Shown one piece after another: positions 16,022 to 23,627 of a stretch of 64,000 bases of DNA. The notes under the pieces are model-generated. The model did no database searches. It was not told the origin of the DNA and was given only the letters and a program-made list of their open reading frames with translations. The position numbers and the translations under genes are program-made. How positions within the stretch are numbered: position 1 is the stretch's first letter; each line of letters starts with the position of its first letter. The stretch lies in contig CAWIGR010000007.1 of NCBI GenBank assembly GCA_963835705.1, positions 62,001 through 126,000 of the forward strand. Direction: 5' to 3'. The stretch is from JACVRW01 sp963835705 (GTDB lineage: Bacteria > Actinomycetota > Thermoleophilia > Solirubrobacterales > Thermoleophilaceae).

Positions 16022-16770
16022 TTCGATCTCCTCTCCGTCCGGGCCCCTGCGCCGGGTTTGTTATCCCCGGGGCCGGGGGTTTCAGTCCAAGGTGCGGGCG
16101 TGCGATCCACGTCGTCCGCGAGATCCAGCGCGTGCTTGCGGACGAGGCGCTCGGCGAGCTCTGCGTCGCGTGCCTCGAGCGCCTCGATGATGTGCATGTG
16201 GTCGACGATCGAGCGCTCGGCCCGATCCTCCTCCCCGATCATGTGGCCGCGAATCGCGCGCACGTGTACGAGCAGGCCGGCGACCAGGTTGCTGATCACC
16301 GGCGACCGGGCGAGCTCGATGATGCTCTGGTGGAAGCGGAGGTTGGCCTCCGAGTACTCGTTCAGGCGCAGACGCAGCTGGTCGTCCTGAAACGAGGCGA
16401 AGAGCGCGCGCATGCTGCCGATCTCCTCGTCGGTCGCCCGCTCGCACAGCAGCCGGGCGGCCATGCTCTCGAGCGCGGCCCAGGCCCGGATCATCTCGGT
16501 GATCTCCGCCTTGCTCTTGCGCACGATGCAGACGCCCCTGCGGGGCATGATGTTCACCAGCCCCTCGTGCTCGAGCCGGGCCAGGGCCTCGCGCACGGGA
16601 GTGCGGCTGACGCCGAGGGCCGTGGCGAGGCGCTGCTCGTCCAGCCGCAGGTCGGCGTCCGGCTCGTAGACGTCGATGGCCAGGATCGCGTCCCGCAGCG
16701 CCTGGTAAGCCATCTGGGCGACGCTCACGGCCTCGGCACGTATCGGTGTGACGACCAGGGAGCCGTTCAT
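16018..16770 (-). CDS. GntR-family (FCD) transcriptional regulator
   Basis: The protein has 250 residues from ATG 16770, which is preceded by GAGGAG; an upstream in-frame start at 16812 lacks one. An N-terminal winged helix (LDEQRLATALGVSRTPVREALARLEHEGLV) is followed by an all-helical FCD ligand domain with the metal/acid-binding pattern (NLRFHQSIIE, SIVDHMHIIEAL). FCD regulators sense small organic acids and usually repress their catabolic genes. It is the first gene of the operon and probably self-regulating: an inverted repeat lies about 60-90 bases upstream. The likely inducer is the operon's substrate or its CoA ester. Confidence 0.9.
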   Translation of the reverse strand: MNGSLVVTPIRAEAVSVAQMAYQALRDAILAIDVYEPDADLRLDEQRLATALGVSRTPVREALARLEHEGLVNIMPRRGVCIVRKSKAEITEMIRAWAALESMAARLLCERATDEEIGSMRALFASFQDDQLRLRLNEYSEANLRFHQSIIELARSPVISNLVAGLLVHVRAIRGHMIGEEDRAERSIVDHMHIIEALEARDAELAERLVRKHALDLADDVDRTPAPWTETPGPGDNKPGAGARTERRSK

Positions 16771-16829
16771 TCGCTCCTCAAGCGGCTCCACGAGCTGTGC
16801 GGGGGGCGTCAAACAAGCTTAAAGTGCCC

Positions 16830-16862
16830 TGGGATACCGGATACAAAACACACAGTATCCCA
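16830..16862. promoter_or_regulatory. inverted-repeat operator upstream of the gntR-led operon
   Basis: TGGGATAC (16830-16837) and GTATCCCA (16855-16862) are perfect eight-base arms. A further GGATAC at 16839-16844 creates a second, tighter pairing with GTATCC (16855-16860) across an AT-rich ten-base spacer. It lies in the only sizeable intergenic gap before the nine-gene operon and is the natural candidate site for the FCD regulator. Confidence 0.55.
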
Positions 16863-16919
16863 ATAGGCCAAGCTCCCGGGGGGATTCCGAGGGCGAACAC
16901 TAACCTTGTGATTTGAGGT

Positions 16920-17711
16920 TTAGATGACGAGGTCCACGGCGGTCCCGATCGGCAGCCAGCGGATGCTCCGGCGCACTTCCTCCGGTCCGCCGGCGAGCTC
17001 GCGCTCGATGGCGTCGCGCCCCTCCTGGAAGTGCCCCCAGCCCTCGTAGTGGACGGGGATCGCCGTGCGGGGCCGGACGAGGCCGCACAGCTCCACGGCA
17101 TCGCGGGCGGTCATCGAGTAGCGCGCCGGCCCGGTGATGGGAAAGCGCACCCCGCCCAGGTGGAGCAGCGCCGTGCCGACCTCCAGCCGGCCGGCCACCT
17201 CGCGTACGCCGTCGTAGAGCACGGTGTCGCCGGAGATCCACAGCACACCGTGCTCCTGGCCCTCCCAGCGGAGCGCAAACCCGACGACCGCGCCGGCGAG
17301 CGGCCGGCTGAGGGGCGGGCCGTGGCGGCACGGCGTGGCCGTCACCTCGATCGCCGGCCGTCCCTCGGCCTCGAGCCGGGTGCTCGCCCAGGGCGCGAGG
17401 CCGCGCGTGTCGCCGCCGAGCCGCTTCGCCCCGGGCGCGGTGGTCACCACGACGCCGGCGGACGGCAGCAGCGCGCGCCCGGCGGCGTCGAGGTTGTCGC
17501 CGTGGTGGTCGTGCGTGAGCAGGACGGCGTCGATCCGGCCGAGCTCGGCGGCCGGGATCGCCGGCCCGCTCGTCTTGCGCGAGCTGGTGCCCCAGCCGAA
17601 CTTGTATCGCCCGCCCGGTGGGTCGAAGGTCGGATCGGTCAGGAGCCGCCACCCGGCGGCCTCGATCAGGACGGTCGGCCCGCCGATGTGCGTGAGGCGG
17701 ACCTCCGTCAA
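16920..17711 (-). CDS. MBL-fold metal-dependent hydrolase (UlaG-like)
   Basis: The protein has 263 residues from TTG 17711, which overlaps the upstream hydrolase stop (TTGA) and starts right at the conserved N-terminus (LTEVRLTHIGGPTVLIEA). The metallo-beta-lactamase motif is LTHDHHGDNLD, with later ligands in ATPCRHGP, ISGDTVLYDG and VHYEGWGH. The family includes UlaG lactonases and N-acyl-phosphatidylethanolamine phospholipase-like enzymes; substrate is unknown. It is translationally coupled to the alpha/beta hydrolase. It sits back-to-back with neither promoter nor operator of the oxalate operon, whose control region begins just beyond its 3' end. Confidence 0.82.
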   Translation of the reverse strand: MTEVRLTHIGGPTVLIEAAGWRLLTDPTFDPPGGRYKFGWGTSSRKTSGPAIPAAELGRIDAVLLTHDHHGDNLDAAGRALLPSAGVVVTTAPGAKRLGGDTRGLAPWASTRLEAEGRPAIEVTATPCRHGPPLSRPLAGAVVGFALRWEGQEHGVLWISGDTVLYDGVREVAGRLEVGTALLHLGGVRFPITGPARYSMTARDAVELCGLVRPRTAIPVHYEGWGHFQEGRDAIERELAGGPEEVRRSIRWLPIGTAVDLVI

Positions 17712-18526
17712 GCGGGATCCGGCTGCCGCGCGTGACGCAGCGCCCACTCGAGCGCGTAGTCGGCGATCTCCTCCCAGCCCTCCTGGGCCGGCAGGAGGTG
17801 CGCCTTGCCCTCGTACTCCTTCACCTCGGTGACCGTGTCGGACTTGTAGTGCTTGGCGTTCGAGCGCTGGACGGACGGCGGCATGAGGTGGTCCTCACTG
17901 CCCGAGATGAACAGCAGCGGCGCGCGGTCGTCGTTCTTGAAGTTGACCCACGTGTCCTGGTGGCCCGGCTTGACGTTCGCCAGGATGTTGTCCCAGAAGA
18001 TCCCGCCGGAGGCGGGCACGTGGTAGCGCTCGTAGAGGGCGCGGGACTCCTCCTCGCTGAACGTGTTCGTGAACGCGTAGTGCCACTGCTCGTGCGTGAA
18101 CCCGACGGCCTTGTGGCGGTTGGCCGGGCTCCTCAGCACCGCGAACGTGGACTTGATCTGGGACAGGGGCACTACGGGAATGCCCTCCGGTGGAGCCGAG
18201 TTGATCGCGACGCCCGCCGCGCCGTATCCGCGGTCGAGCAGTAGCTGCGTGAACACCCCGCCGGCCGAGTGCCCCATCAGGATCGGCGGCGAGTCGAGCT
18301 CGCCGACCACGGTCTCCAGATGCTCCAGGATCTGCGGCACGGTCAGGTCCACGATCGGCGACGGATCGGCGTTCAGCGCCTCCACCTCCACCTCGAACCC
18401 GGGATACGCCGGGGCGATCACGCGGTGGCCACTGCTCTCGTAGTGAGCTACCCAGTTCTCCCAGCTGCGCGGGGTCACCCAGAAGCCGTGGATCAGGACG
18501 ATGGGGAAATCTGTGGCATTCGTCAT
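17708..18526 (-). CDS. alpha/beta hydrolase
   Basis: The protein has 272 residues. The N-terminal HGFWVTPRSWENW forms the oxyanion region. Nucleophile Ser87 is in MGHSAGG, the acid is in FISGSEDHLMPP, and the catalytic His is in GKAHLLPAQEGW near the C-terminus. All are in the order of the family, and there is no signal peptide, so it is a cytoplasmic esterase, lipase or C-C hydrolase of unknown substrate. It is the first gene of a two-gene unit with the MBL hydrolase. Its start region overlaps the antisense 5' part of the HxlR-type gene. Confidence 0.85.
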   Translation of the reverse strand: MTNATDFPIVLIHGFWVTPRSWENWVAHYESSGHRVIAPAYPGFEVEVEALNADPSPIVDLTVPQILEHLETVVGELDSPPILMGHSAGGVFTQLLLDRGYGAAGVAINSAPPEGIPVVPLSQIKSTFAVLRSPANRHKAVGFTHEQWHYAFTNTFSEEESRALYERYHVPASGGIFWDNILANVKPGHQDTWVNFKNDDRAPLLFISGSEDHLMPPSVQRSNAKHYKSDTVTEVKEYEGKAHLLPAQEGWEEIADYALEWALRHARQPDPA

Positions 18527-18934
18527 GGTTGGGGCGTACGCTACTCGCTGCTCCTCGTGCGCGAGATCGGCTACGGCTATCGGCGCTTCCAGGAGATTGC
18601 CGGATACACGGGCGCGCCCCGCGACGTGCTCGCCTCCCGCCTACGGCGGCTGGAGGCGATCGGCATCCTCGAGCGCCGCCGGTACTCGGAGCACCCGCCG
18701 CGCCACGAGTACCACCTGACCGAGGCCGGCCGGCGGCTGCGCCCGATCGTGCTCGCCCTGAAGGAGTGGGGCGACCAGCAGTGCGAGGCGGGCCGGGAGC
18801 CCGTCGTGTTCGAGCACACCTGCGGCGAGGAGTTTCACCCGCTGACGGTCTGCGCGGCGTGCCGGGAGCCGGTCGGCGAGGGGGAGCTGACCGTGACGGG
18901 CGGGACGCATCCGGTGAAGGGCGATCCCTGGTAA
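18488..18934 (+). CDS. HxlR-type winged-helix regulator, N-terminus unusual
   Basis: The winged-helix core is clear: RYSLLLVREIGYGYRRFQEI, then DVLASRLRRLEAIGILERRR and the wing YHLTEAGRRLRPIV. A Cys-containing tail (CGEEFHPLTVCAACREPVG) follows, common in actinobacterial HxlR proteins. The usual first helix with the conserved Cys and (A)L-x-GGKW motif is missing. The only in-frame start, GTG 18488, overlaps the divergent hydrolase by 39 bases. The gene may be 5'-truncated or use a non-standard start. It probably controls the divergent hydrolase pair. Confidence 0.6.
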   Translation: MDQDDGEICGIRHGWGVRYSLLLVREIGYGYRRFQEIAGYTGAPRDVLASRLRRLEAIGILERRRYSEHPPRHEYHLTEAGRRLRPIVLALKEWGDQQCEAGREPVVFEHTCGEEFHPLTVCAACREPVGEGELTVTGGTHPVKGDPW

Positions 18935-19029
18935 GGCGCGGATCCGCAAGGCAACCAGTGCCGTGCATCCTGAATCGTGCATGACGTCCGTAATGGGCGT
19001 ACGCGGGCGTGGCCGACGGGGTCAATCCG

Positions 19030-19080
19030 GAGTGTGGGCCCTCAGATGCCCCCATATGGTGGTCAAGAGGGCCCACACTC
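19030..19080. repeat. 14-bp inverted repeat around a CCATATGG palindrome
   Basis: GAGTGTGGGCCCTC (19030-19043) and GAGGGCCCACACTC (19067-19080) are perfect complements separated by 23 bases. CCATATGG (19052-19059) sits almost exactly in the centre. It lies in the 214-base gap between the HxlR gene and the SRPBCC gene. It could be a terminator hairpin, an operator, or an intergenic repeat; there is no T-tract. Confidence 0.6.
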
Positions 19081-19148
19081 TCGCGGCGCGCGCCGCAAGT
19101 GTGCTCGATCGCTCACAACGCCGAGGGGCCGCATGCGACGGTTGACAC

Positions 19149-19598
19149 ATGTCCGAGTGGACCGCGACAGCCCGAGCGAAGGCCACGCCCTGCCAGGTGC
19201 TGCAGGTGCTGACCCTCCCTGACGAGATTCGCCGCTGGTCGCCGGTCGACTTCGACCTCGACGACCTGGACGGCAGCCGCCTCGCCGCCGGCACGCGCGG
19301 GCGGGTGACCGGACGGCTGGCGGGCGTGAGGGTGGGCTTCGACGTGGAGATCCACGCGGCCGACGAGGCGACCCTCGAGCTGTCGGCAGACGGCCCCGTC
19401 GGCCTCGACGTGCGCTACGAGCTGATGAAGGACGATTCCGGCGCGGAGCTGGTGGCCTCGGTGTCAATGCGCCGCGGCGGCGGCATCACCGGCCGCCTCG
19501 TGGCGAACGCCGCGGCCGCGCTCCTGTCGGCCGGCGCGCTCGAGGGCGCGGCCGCGCGGATCGCCCGGGTCGCCGAGCAAGGCGCGGCGCCGGTCTAG
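19149..19598 (+). CDS. SRPBCC (START-like) family protein
   Basis: This 149-residue protein has the polyketide-cyclase/CoxG-like pattern: an N-terminal strand with the first helix (TPCQVLQVLTLPDEIRRWSP), repeated beta strands (GTRGRVTGRLAGVRVGFDVEI) and a long C-terminal helix rich in Ala (GRLVANAAAALLSAGALEGAAARIARV). The family binds hydrophobic ligands in a helix-grip cavity. No catalytic residues can be pointed to and the ligand is unknown. A two-component remnant follows immediately. Confidence 0.7.
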   Translation: MSEWTATARAKATPCQVLQVLTLPDEIRRWSPVDFDLDDLDGSRLAAGTRGRVTGRLAGVRVGFDVEIHAADEATLELSADGPVGLDVRYELMKDDSGAELVASVSMRRGGGITGRLVANAAAALLSAGALEGAAARIARVAEQGAAPV

Positions 19599-19601
19599 CC
19601 C

Positions 19602-20096
19602 TAACCGAGGTGGCCGACATCCGGTCGCTCAGTCGCCGCGCCCTCACCCAGGTGCGGGAGGCGGTCGAGGGCTACCGCCGCCCACGCTCTCCGGCGAGCT
19701 GGCCGGCGCCCGCGTCGCGCTCGAGGCGGCGGGCATCGATCTCCACTTGAACGAGGCGAGCGACCAGCTCGACCCCGAGCTGGAGCCGGTGCTGGCCTGG
19801 GCGGTGCGCGAGGGCGCCACAACGTGCTGGGCCATAGCGGCGCGAGCCGGGCGGAGATCACCGTGAGGGCCGGCCTCGACGGGACCGAGCTCGAGGTCTC
19901 GGACGACGGGCGCGGCGAGGGGTCGAACGGGGGCCGGGCGCCGGAGGGCCACGGGCTGGCGGGGCTCGTGGAGCGCACCCGCGCCATCGGCGGAACCGTC
20001 GAGGCCGCCACCGCCCCGGCCGGCGGCTTCCGCCTGCTCGACGTGCACAGCCGCATGGAGGCGATCCGGGTGGCCGAGGAGCGCGGCTGGCTGTAG
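19602..20096 (+). pseudogene. decayed NarL/DesK-type two-component system (kinase fused to regulator tail)
   Basis: Three frames together spell the C-terminal half of a NarL-family histidine kinase: VADIRSLSRRALTQVREAV (frame at 19610), then TLSGELAGARVALEAAGIDL (frame at 19681), then NVLGHSGASRAEI, VSDDGRGEG and GHGLAGLVERTRAIGG (frame at 19821). Each shift is explained by loss of one C. The sensor, H-box and start are absent. After GGFRL the frame runs into SRMEAIRVAEERGWL, the typical end of a LuxR-type response regulator. An internal deletion has therefore joined kinase and regulator. Confidence 0.7.
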
Positions 20097-20142
20097 CCCT
20101 GAGCAGGCGATTTCGCGACCTCCGGGCCGGTCGCTAGCGTGG

Positions 20143-20628
20143 ATGGCAGTGACCAGCAAGGAGATCCGCAACCGCCTCATCCAGCAGCTCCGCCGGGCCA
20201 GCTCGATGGAGCTCGCGGCCGCTACGGCGCTCGATCCGCTCGTGGAGGGAGTTTCCGACGGGAACCTCGCCGGCCTGGTCAGCACGCACCGCCGCAACTC
20301 GCGCCGGCACCGCGAGCGCGTGCTGGCGCGCCTCAAGGCGCTCGGGGCGGGCGGGCCGGACGGCGCCGGCGCCGGGGCGGGGATCCTGGCAGCCGCGCAC
20401 GGCATCGCGCGCGGCCGCCGCGGCGCGACCGAGGAGGAGCGGCTCAGGCAGGCCGTGCTGATGAAGCAGCTCGAGGTGGCCACCTACGACACCGTGGAGC
20501 GCCTCGCCGAGCGGGCGGGCGACGACGCCACCGCGGAGATGGCCCGCGAGGCCCGGGCGCACGACGAGGAGCTCGCCCGCCGGCTTGCCCGCCTCCGGTT
20601 GCGCCTGCAGCGGCGCCGCCGCGGCTAG
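20143..20628 (+). CDS. ferritin-like (DUF892-like) helical protein
   Basis: This 161-residue, strongly helical protein has an N-terminal helix EIRNRLIQQLRRASSMELAAATAL, then STHRRNSRRHRERVLARLKALG, then two more long helices ending in a basic tail (RLRLRLQRRRRG). The pattern resembles YciF/DUF892 ferritin-like proteins, but the acidic metal ligands are sparse, so metal binding is doubtful. Its 3' end overlaps the convergent Vps62-like gene by four bases. Confidence 0.5.
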   Translation: MAVTSKEIRNRLIQQLRRASSMELAAATALDPLVEGVSDGNLAGLVSTHRRNSRRHRERVLARLKALGAGGPDGAGAGAGILAAAHGIARGRRGATEEERLRQAVLMKQLEVATYDTVERLAERAGDDATAEMAREARAHDEELARRLARLRLRLQRRRRG

Positions 20629-21737
20629 CCGAGCTCGGCGCTCTTCGGCACGCTGCGCTGCCGCAAGCGGTTGTAGACGCTCACGGTCACCGCCGTCGGC
20701 GTGCGGCCGTCCGGGATCCGCAGCGACGTCTGGCCGCTCGGCTTCGCGGCGCGGACCCGCCTGGTGCAGAGCACGAGGTGGTCCTGGTGGAGCGTCACGT
20801 ACAGGTGCCGCCCGCTCCGCCGCGGCGCGAGCTCCCACTCGACGCTCACCCGGCTGCCGTCGACGCGGGCGCTCAGCTCGGCCGGCTCGCGGGGATAGGT
20901 GAGGAAGCCGATCCGGTGGACCACCCGCCCGAGCACCACCCGGAATTTGCGGGAGCGGAGGCTCCGGTGCCAGGCAGCCGGGGCGCGCCACTTGTCGCCT
21001 TGGTGGCCCGGGCTCGACGGCCCCCGCCCGATCCGCCCGGCGAATGAGCGCTCCGGGTTTCCCCACTTGCCGGGCCAGGAGGCCCAGTCGCCGAAGTCCG
21101 CGAGCGGGAGGTCGGCGGGCGGCCCGTCCCCGCGCGGATCGTCCACGCCCAGCAGATATGGCTGCGAGCCAGGCTTGAAGTACGAGGCGTGCGAGAACGG
21201 CGCCACGTAGACGAGCGGCCGGTTGGGGTCTGCCTCGTCGAAGTCGATCGCCCCCTTCTTCCAGAGGCGCGCCTCGCCGGAGTTGTGCTGCGCGAAGCTC
21301 GCCACCTCGGGCTTCTCGTCCTCGCCCAGCCCGATCTGGATCATCTCCCAGTCGCCCTCGTGCTTGCCGAAGCCGAACAGGTGCTTGGGGTTGTAGTAGA
21401 GCCAGAACCAGTACTGGAGCCAGGTCCGCCCGCCGTCGCGCGCCACCCGCCCGTAGATGCATCCGCGGTGGTCGTCCTCCCACTCCATGCGCCCTGCGTC
21501 GCCGGGGCAGTCCGCGGCCAGGGCAAGGAAGTCGCCCGGCTCGGTCTCGTAGTCGCCGAGCGCGTCGAGCCTGAGCGGCTCGGCCTCCCTGCTGCGCGCC
21601 ACAACCTCGCCGTGCTCTCGCAGCAGCACGTTGCCGGGGTTGGCGAGCGCGGAGCTCGCGTTCAGCGCCCGGTAGTCGTACTGCGGGTCGAACTTGAGGA
21701 TCGGCTTGTGGCGCTCGAGCAGCTCGCGGTCGCTCAT
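20625..21737 (-). CDS. Vps62-related (DUF946-like) protein
   Basis: The protein has 370 residues from ATG 21737, which overlaps the upstream gene stop. Motifs shared with Vps62-type proteins include HKPILKFDPQYDY at the N-terminus, WLQYWFWLYYNPK near residue 120, KHEGDWEMIQIGL, the AQH-x-SGE motif and VAPFSHASYFKPG. The C-terminal part (about 260-370) is a beta-rich domain. Bacterial members have no settled function; the conserved His/Glu/Asp suggest a hydrolase-like site. It is the last gene of the GMC-unknown-OYE operon. Confidence 0.65.
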   Translation of the reverse strand: MSDRELLERHKPILKFDPQYDYRALNASSALANPGNVLLREHGEVVARSREAEPLRLDALGDYETEPGDFLALAADCPGDAGRMEWEDDHRGCIYGRVARDGGRTWLQYWFWLYYNPKHLFGFGKHEGDWEMIQIGLGEDEKPEVASFAQHNSGEARLWKKGAIDFDEADPNRPLVYVAPFSHASYFKPGSQPYLLGVDDPRGDGPPADLPLADFGDWASWPGKWGNPERSFAGRIGRGPSSPGHQGDKWRAPAAWHRSLRSRKFRVVLGRVVHRIGFLTYPREPAELSARVDGSRVSVEWELAPRRSGRHLYVTLHQDHLVLCTRRVRAAKPSGQTSLRIPDGRTPTAVTVSVYNRLRQRSVPKSAELG

Positions 21738-23068
21738 CGCGCTCCTTCGAAGCCGGTCGGCGTGTAGACGGACATGATCTCGCGCATCATCCTTTCGGTG
21801 TCGCCGTCGTAGCGCGCCGGCTCGTAGCACCCCAGCGGGTTCTCGATCACGTTCACGAGGCACCTGTTGCAGTAGGTGCACGGCCGCTCGGGCCGGTCGC
21901 GTCCCGCGGCGAAGGTCTTCACGAGGTCGTTGTTCGCGATCAGCGGCCGGGCGATCGTGACCGCGTCGCAGCGGCCCTCCTCGATCAGGGCGCGGATCAC
22001 CGAGGCCGTCTGGAAGCCGCCCGTGCACAGCACCGGGATCGACACCGCCTTCTTGACCGCCGCCGCGTCGGCGGCGTTCGCCCCCTCCACCTCGAGCCCG
22101 CGCGTGGTGCGGTTCCAGAGGAAGCGGAAGACCGGGCGCAGCGGCGCCCAGCGGGCGAGCAGGTAGTTGCGGAACGTGTAGAGCCCGCTCGAGAGCATCG
22201 TGTCGTAGGTCTCACGGGCCACGTCCACGGGCACGCCGCCGGCGGGATTGCGCGGGTGCGGGAACATGCTGCCGGTGGACACGTGGAGCGCGTCGGCGCC
22301 CGCCTCCTCGGCCCACTTGCAGACCTCGATCGACTCCCCGAGCGTGTTGCCGCGCTTGTCCCAGAAGATCACGGCGTTGTTGTGGTCCACGGCGCTGATC
22401 TTGACCTGAAGGTGGAAGTCGCGCCCCACCTCGCTTCGGATGGCGCGGATGATCTCGAGCAGGAAGCGGGCTCGACCCGCGAGCGAGCCGCCGTACTCGT
22501 CCTCGCGGTCGTTGATCGCCGAGCTCAGGAACTGCGTGATCAGGTAGCCGTTGGCCGCGTGCAGCTCCACCCCGTCGAGCCCGGCCTCGCGCGCGCGGCG
22601 GGCGGCGGCGGCGAAGGCGCGGATCGTGTCGCGCACCTGCTCGGACGTCATCGCCTGGCACTCGAAGCCGTGGAACGACTCCGTCTTGCTCGTGGAGCTG
22701 AGCGCCTTCCTGCCGAGGTTCTCCACGCCGCCCACGTCCTGCTGGCGGCCCGAGTGGCTGAGCTGCAGGATGAACTTGCAGTCGTGGCGGTGCACCGCCT
22801 CCCCCACCCGGCGCCAGAACGGGATGCGCTCGTCGCGGTCGATCGTGGCGTAGTTCGGCAGGATGCGCCCGCGCAGCTGGACGGGCGAGTAGGAGGACAC
22901 GATCGCCCCCACGCCGCCGCGCGCGAACTTCTCCTCCCAGTTGATGCGCGCCTGGGTGCCCGAGCCGTCGTAGTTGTCGAACCGGCCCGAGACGTTCGAG
23001 CGGAGGACCCGGTTCTTGATCGTCAGGTTTCGAAACCGCAGGGGCTCGAACAGGACGTCGCCGGCCAC
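21734..23068 (-). CDS. NADH:flavin oxidoreductase (old yellow enzyme family)
   Basis: The protein has 444 residues from GTG 23068. It has a TIM-barrel OYE domain: an FMN-binding N-terminus (LFEPLRFRNLTIKNRVLRSN), FILQLSHSGRQ, ARRAREAGLDGVELHAANGYLITQFLS, and a phosphate-binding end (VLCTGGF; ALIEEGRCDAVTIARPLI). The C-terminal PCTYCNRCL resembles the iron-sulfur cysteine cluster region of the 2,4-dienoyl-CoA reductase branch, but the large FAD/NAD domain of that branch is absent. It reduces activated C=C bonds. It is co-transcribed with the GMC oxidoreductase, so it probably acts on the same substrate, perhaps a steroid or terpenoid. Confidence 0.85.
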   Translation of the reverse strand: MAGDVLFEPLRFRNLTIKNRVLRSNVSGRFDNYDGSGTQARINWEEKFARGGVGAIVSSYSPVQLRGRILPNYATIDRDERIPFWRRVGEAVHRHDCKFILQLSHSGRQQDVGGVENLGRKALSSTSKTESFHGFECQAMTSEQVRDTIRAFAAAARRAREAGLDGVELHAANGYLITQFLSSAINDREDEYGGSLAGRARFLLEIIRAIRSEVGRDFHLQVKISAVDHNNAVIFWDKRGNTLGESIEVCKWAEEAGADALHVSTGSMFPHPRNPAGGVPVDVARETYDTMLSSGLYTFRNYLLARWAPLRPVFRFLWNRTTRGLEVEGANAADAAAVKKAVSIPVLCTGGFQTASVIRALIEEGRCDAVTIARPLIANNDLVKTFAAGRDRPERPCTYCNRCLVNVIENPLGCYEPARYDGDTERMMREIMSVYTPTGFEGAR

Positions 23069-23075
23069 CGCCTCC

Positions 23076-23627
23076 TCACCAGGGCTCGTGCTCGATCGAC
23101 TGGCGGTGACCGAGCAGGAAGTAGCAGTAGAAGAGGTGGAGGACGCTCACCTGGAAGTACGCCTTGGCGAGCATCAGCTCGTGGTCGCCCGGGTTCGGGA
23201 GCACGACCATGTCGCGGATCACCCTGAAGGGGAGGTTGCGCCACGTATTGAGCTCGACGTTGTAGTTGAAGTGGCCGGCCTGCCGATAGGGCTCGTACAG
23301 CTTCTGCCGGCGCTCCTCCTCGATGTTCCCCACGCGGAAGTAGCCCACCTGGATCGGCCGCCCGTCTCGCAGCTTCACATCCCACTCCCCGCGAAAGGAC
23401 TTGCGGTCCTGGCGGCAGATCTCGTTGTAGCCGAGCGTGCGCTCGTCCTTGCGGCGAAAGCCCTTCTTGAACTTCTCGCCCGAGAGCCGCCCCACCCACT
23501 CGTGGTTCCAGCCGCAGTAGATGTACCCCTCGAGTTGGTCGTACTCGGGCGGGTCCCCCGCCCGCACGACCTCCTCGAGCTTGTCACGGTCGGCCTCGGC
23601 CAGCGTCTCGAACGTCCAGGGGGTCAT
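23076..23627 (-). CDS. conserved protein of unknown function in the GMC-OYE operon
   Basis: The protein has 183 residues from ATG 23627, overlapping the GMC stop (ATGA). I do not recognise it. The N-terminal part contains GYIYCGWNHEWVGRLSGEKFKKGF. The middle has a Tyr-rich segment (YEPYRQAGHFNYN), and the C-terminus ends in a hydrophobic stretch (FQVSVLHLFYCYFLLGH) that could be a membrane anchor. Trp, Tyr and His are frequent, as in ligand-binding proteins. Coupling to the oxidoreductase suggests a partner or substrate-presenting role. Confidence 0.6.
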   Translation of the reverse strand: MTPWTFETLAEADRDKLEEVVRAGDPPEYDQLEGYIYCGWNHEWVGRLSGEKFKKGFRRKDERTLGYNEICRQDRKSFRGEWDVKLRDGRPIQVGYFRVGNIEEERRQKLYEPYRQAGHFNYNVELNTWRNLPFRVIRDMVVLPNPGDHELMLAKAYFQVSVLHLFYCYFLLGHRQSIEHEPW

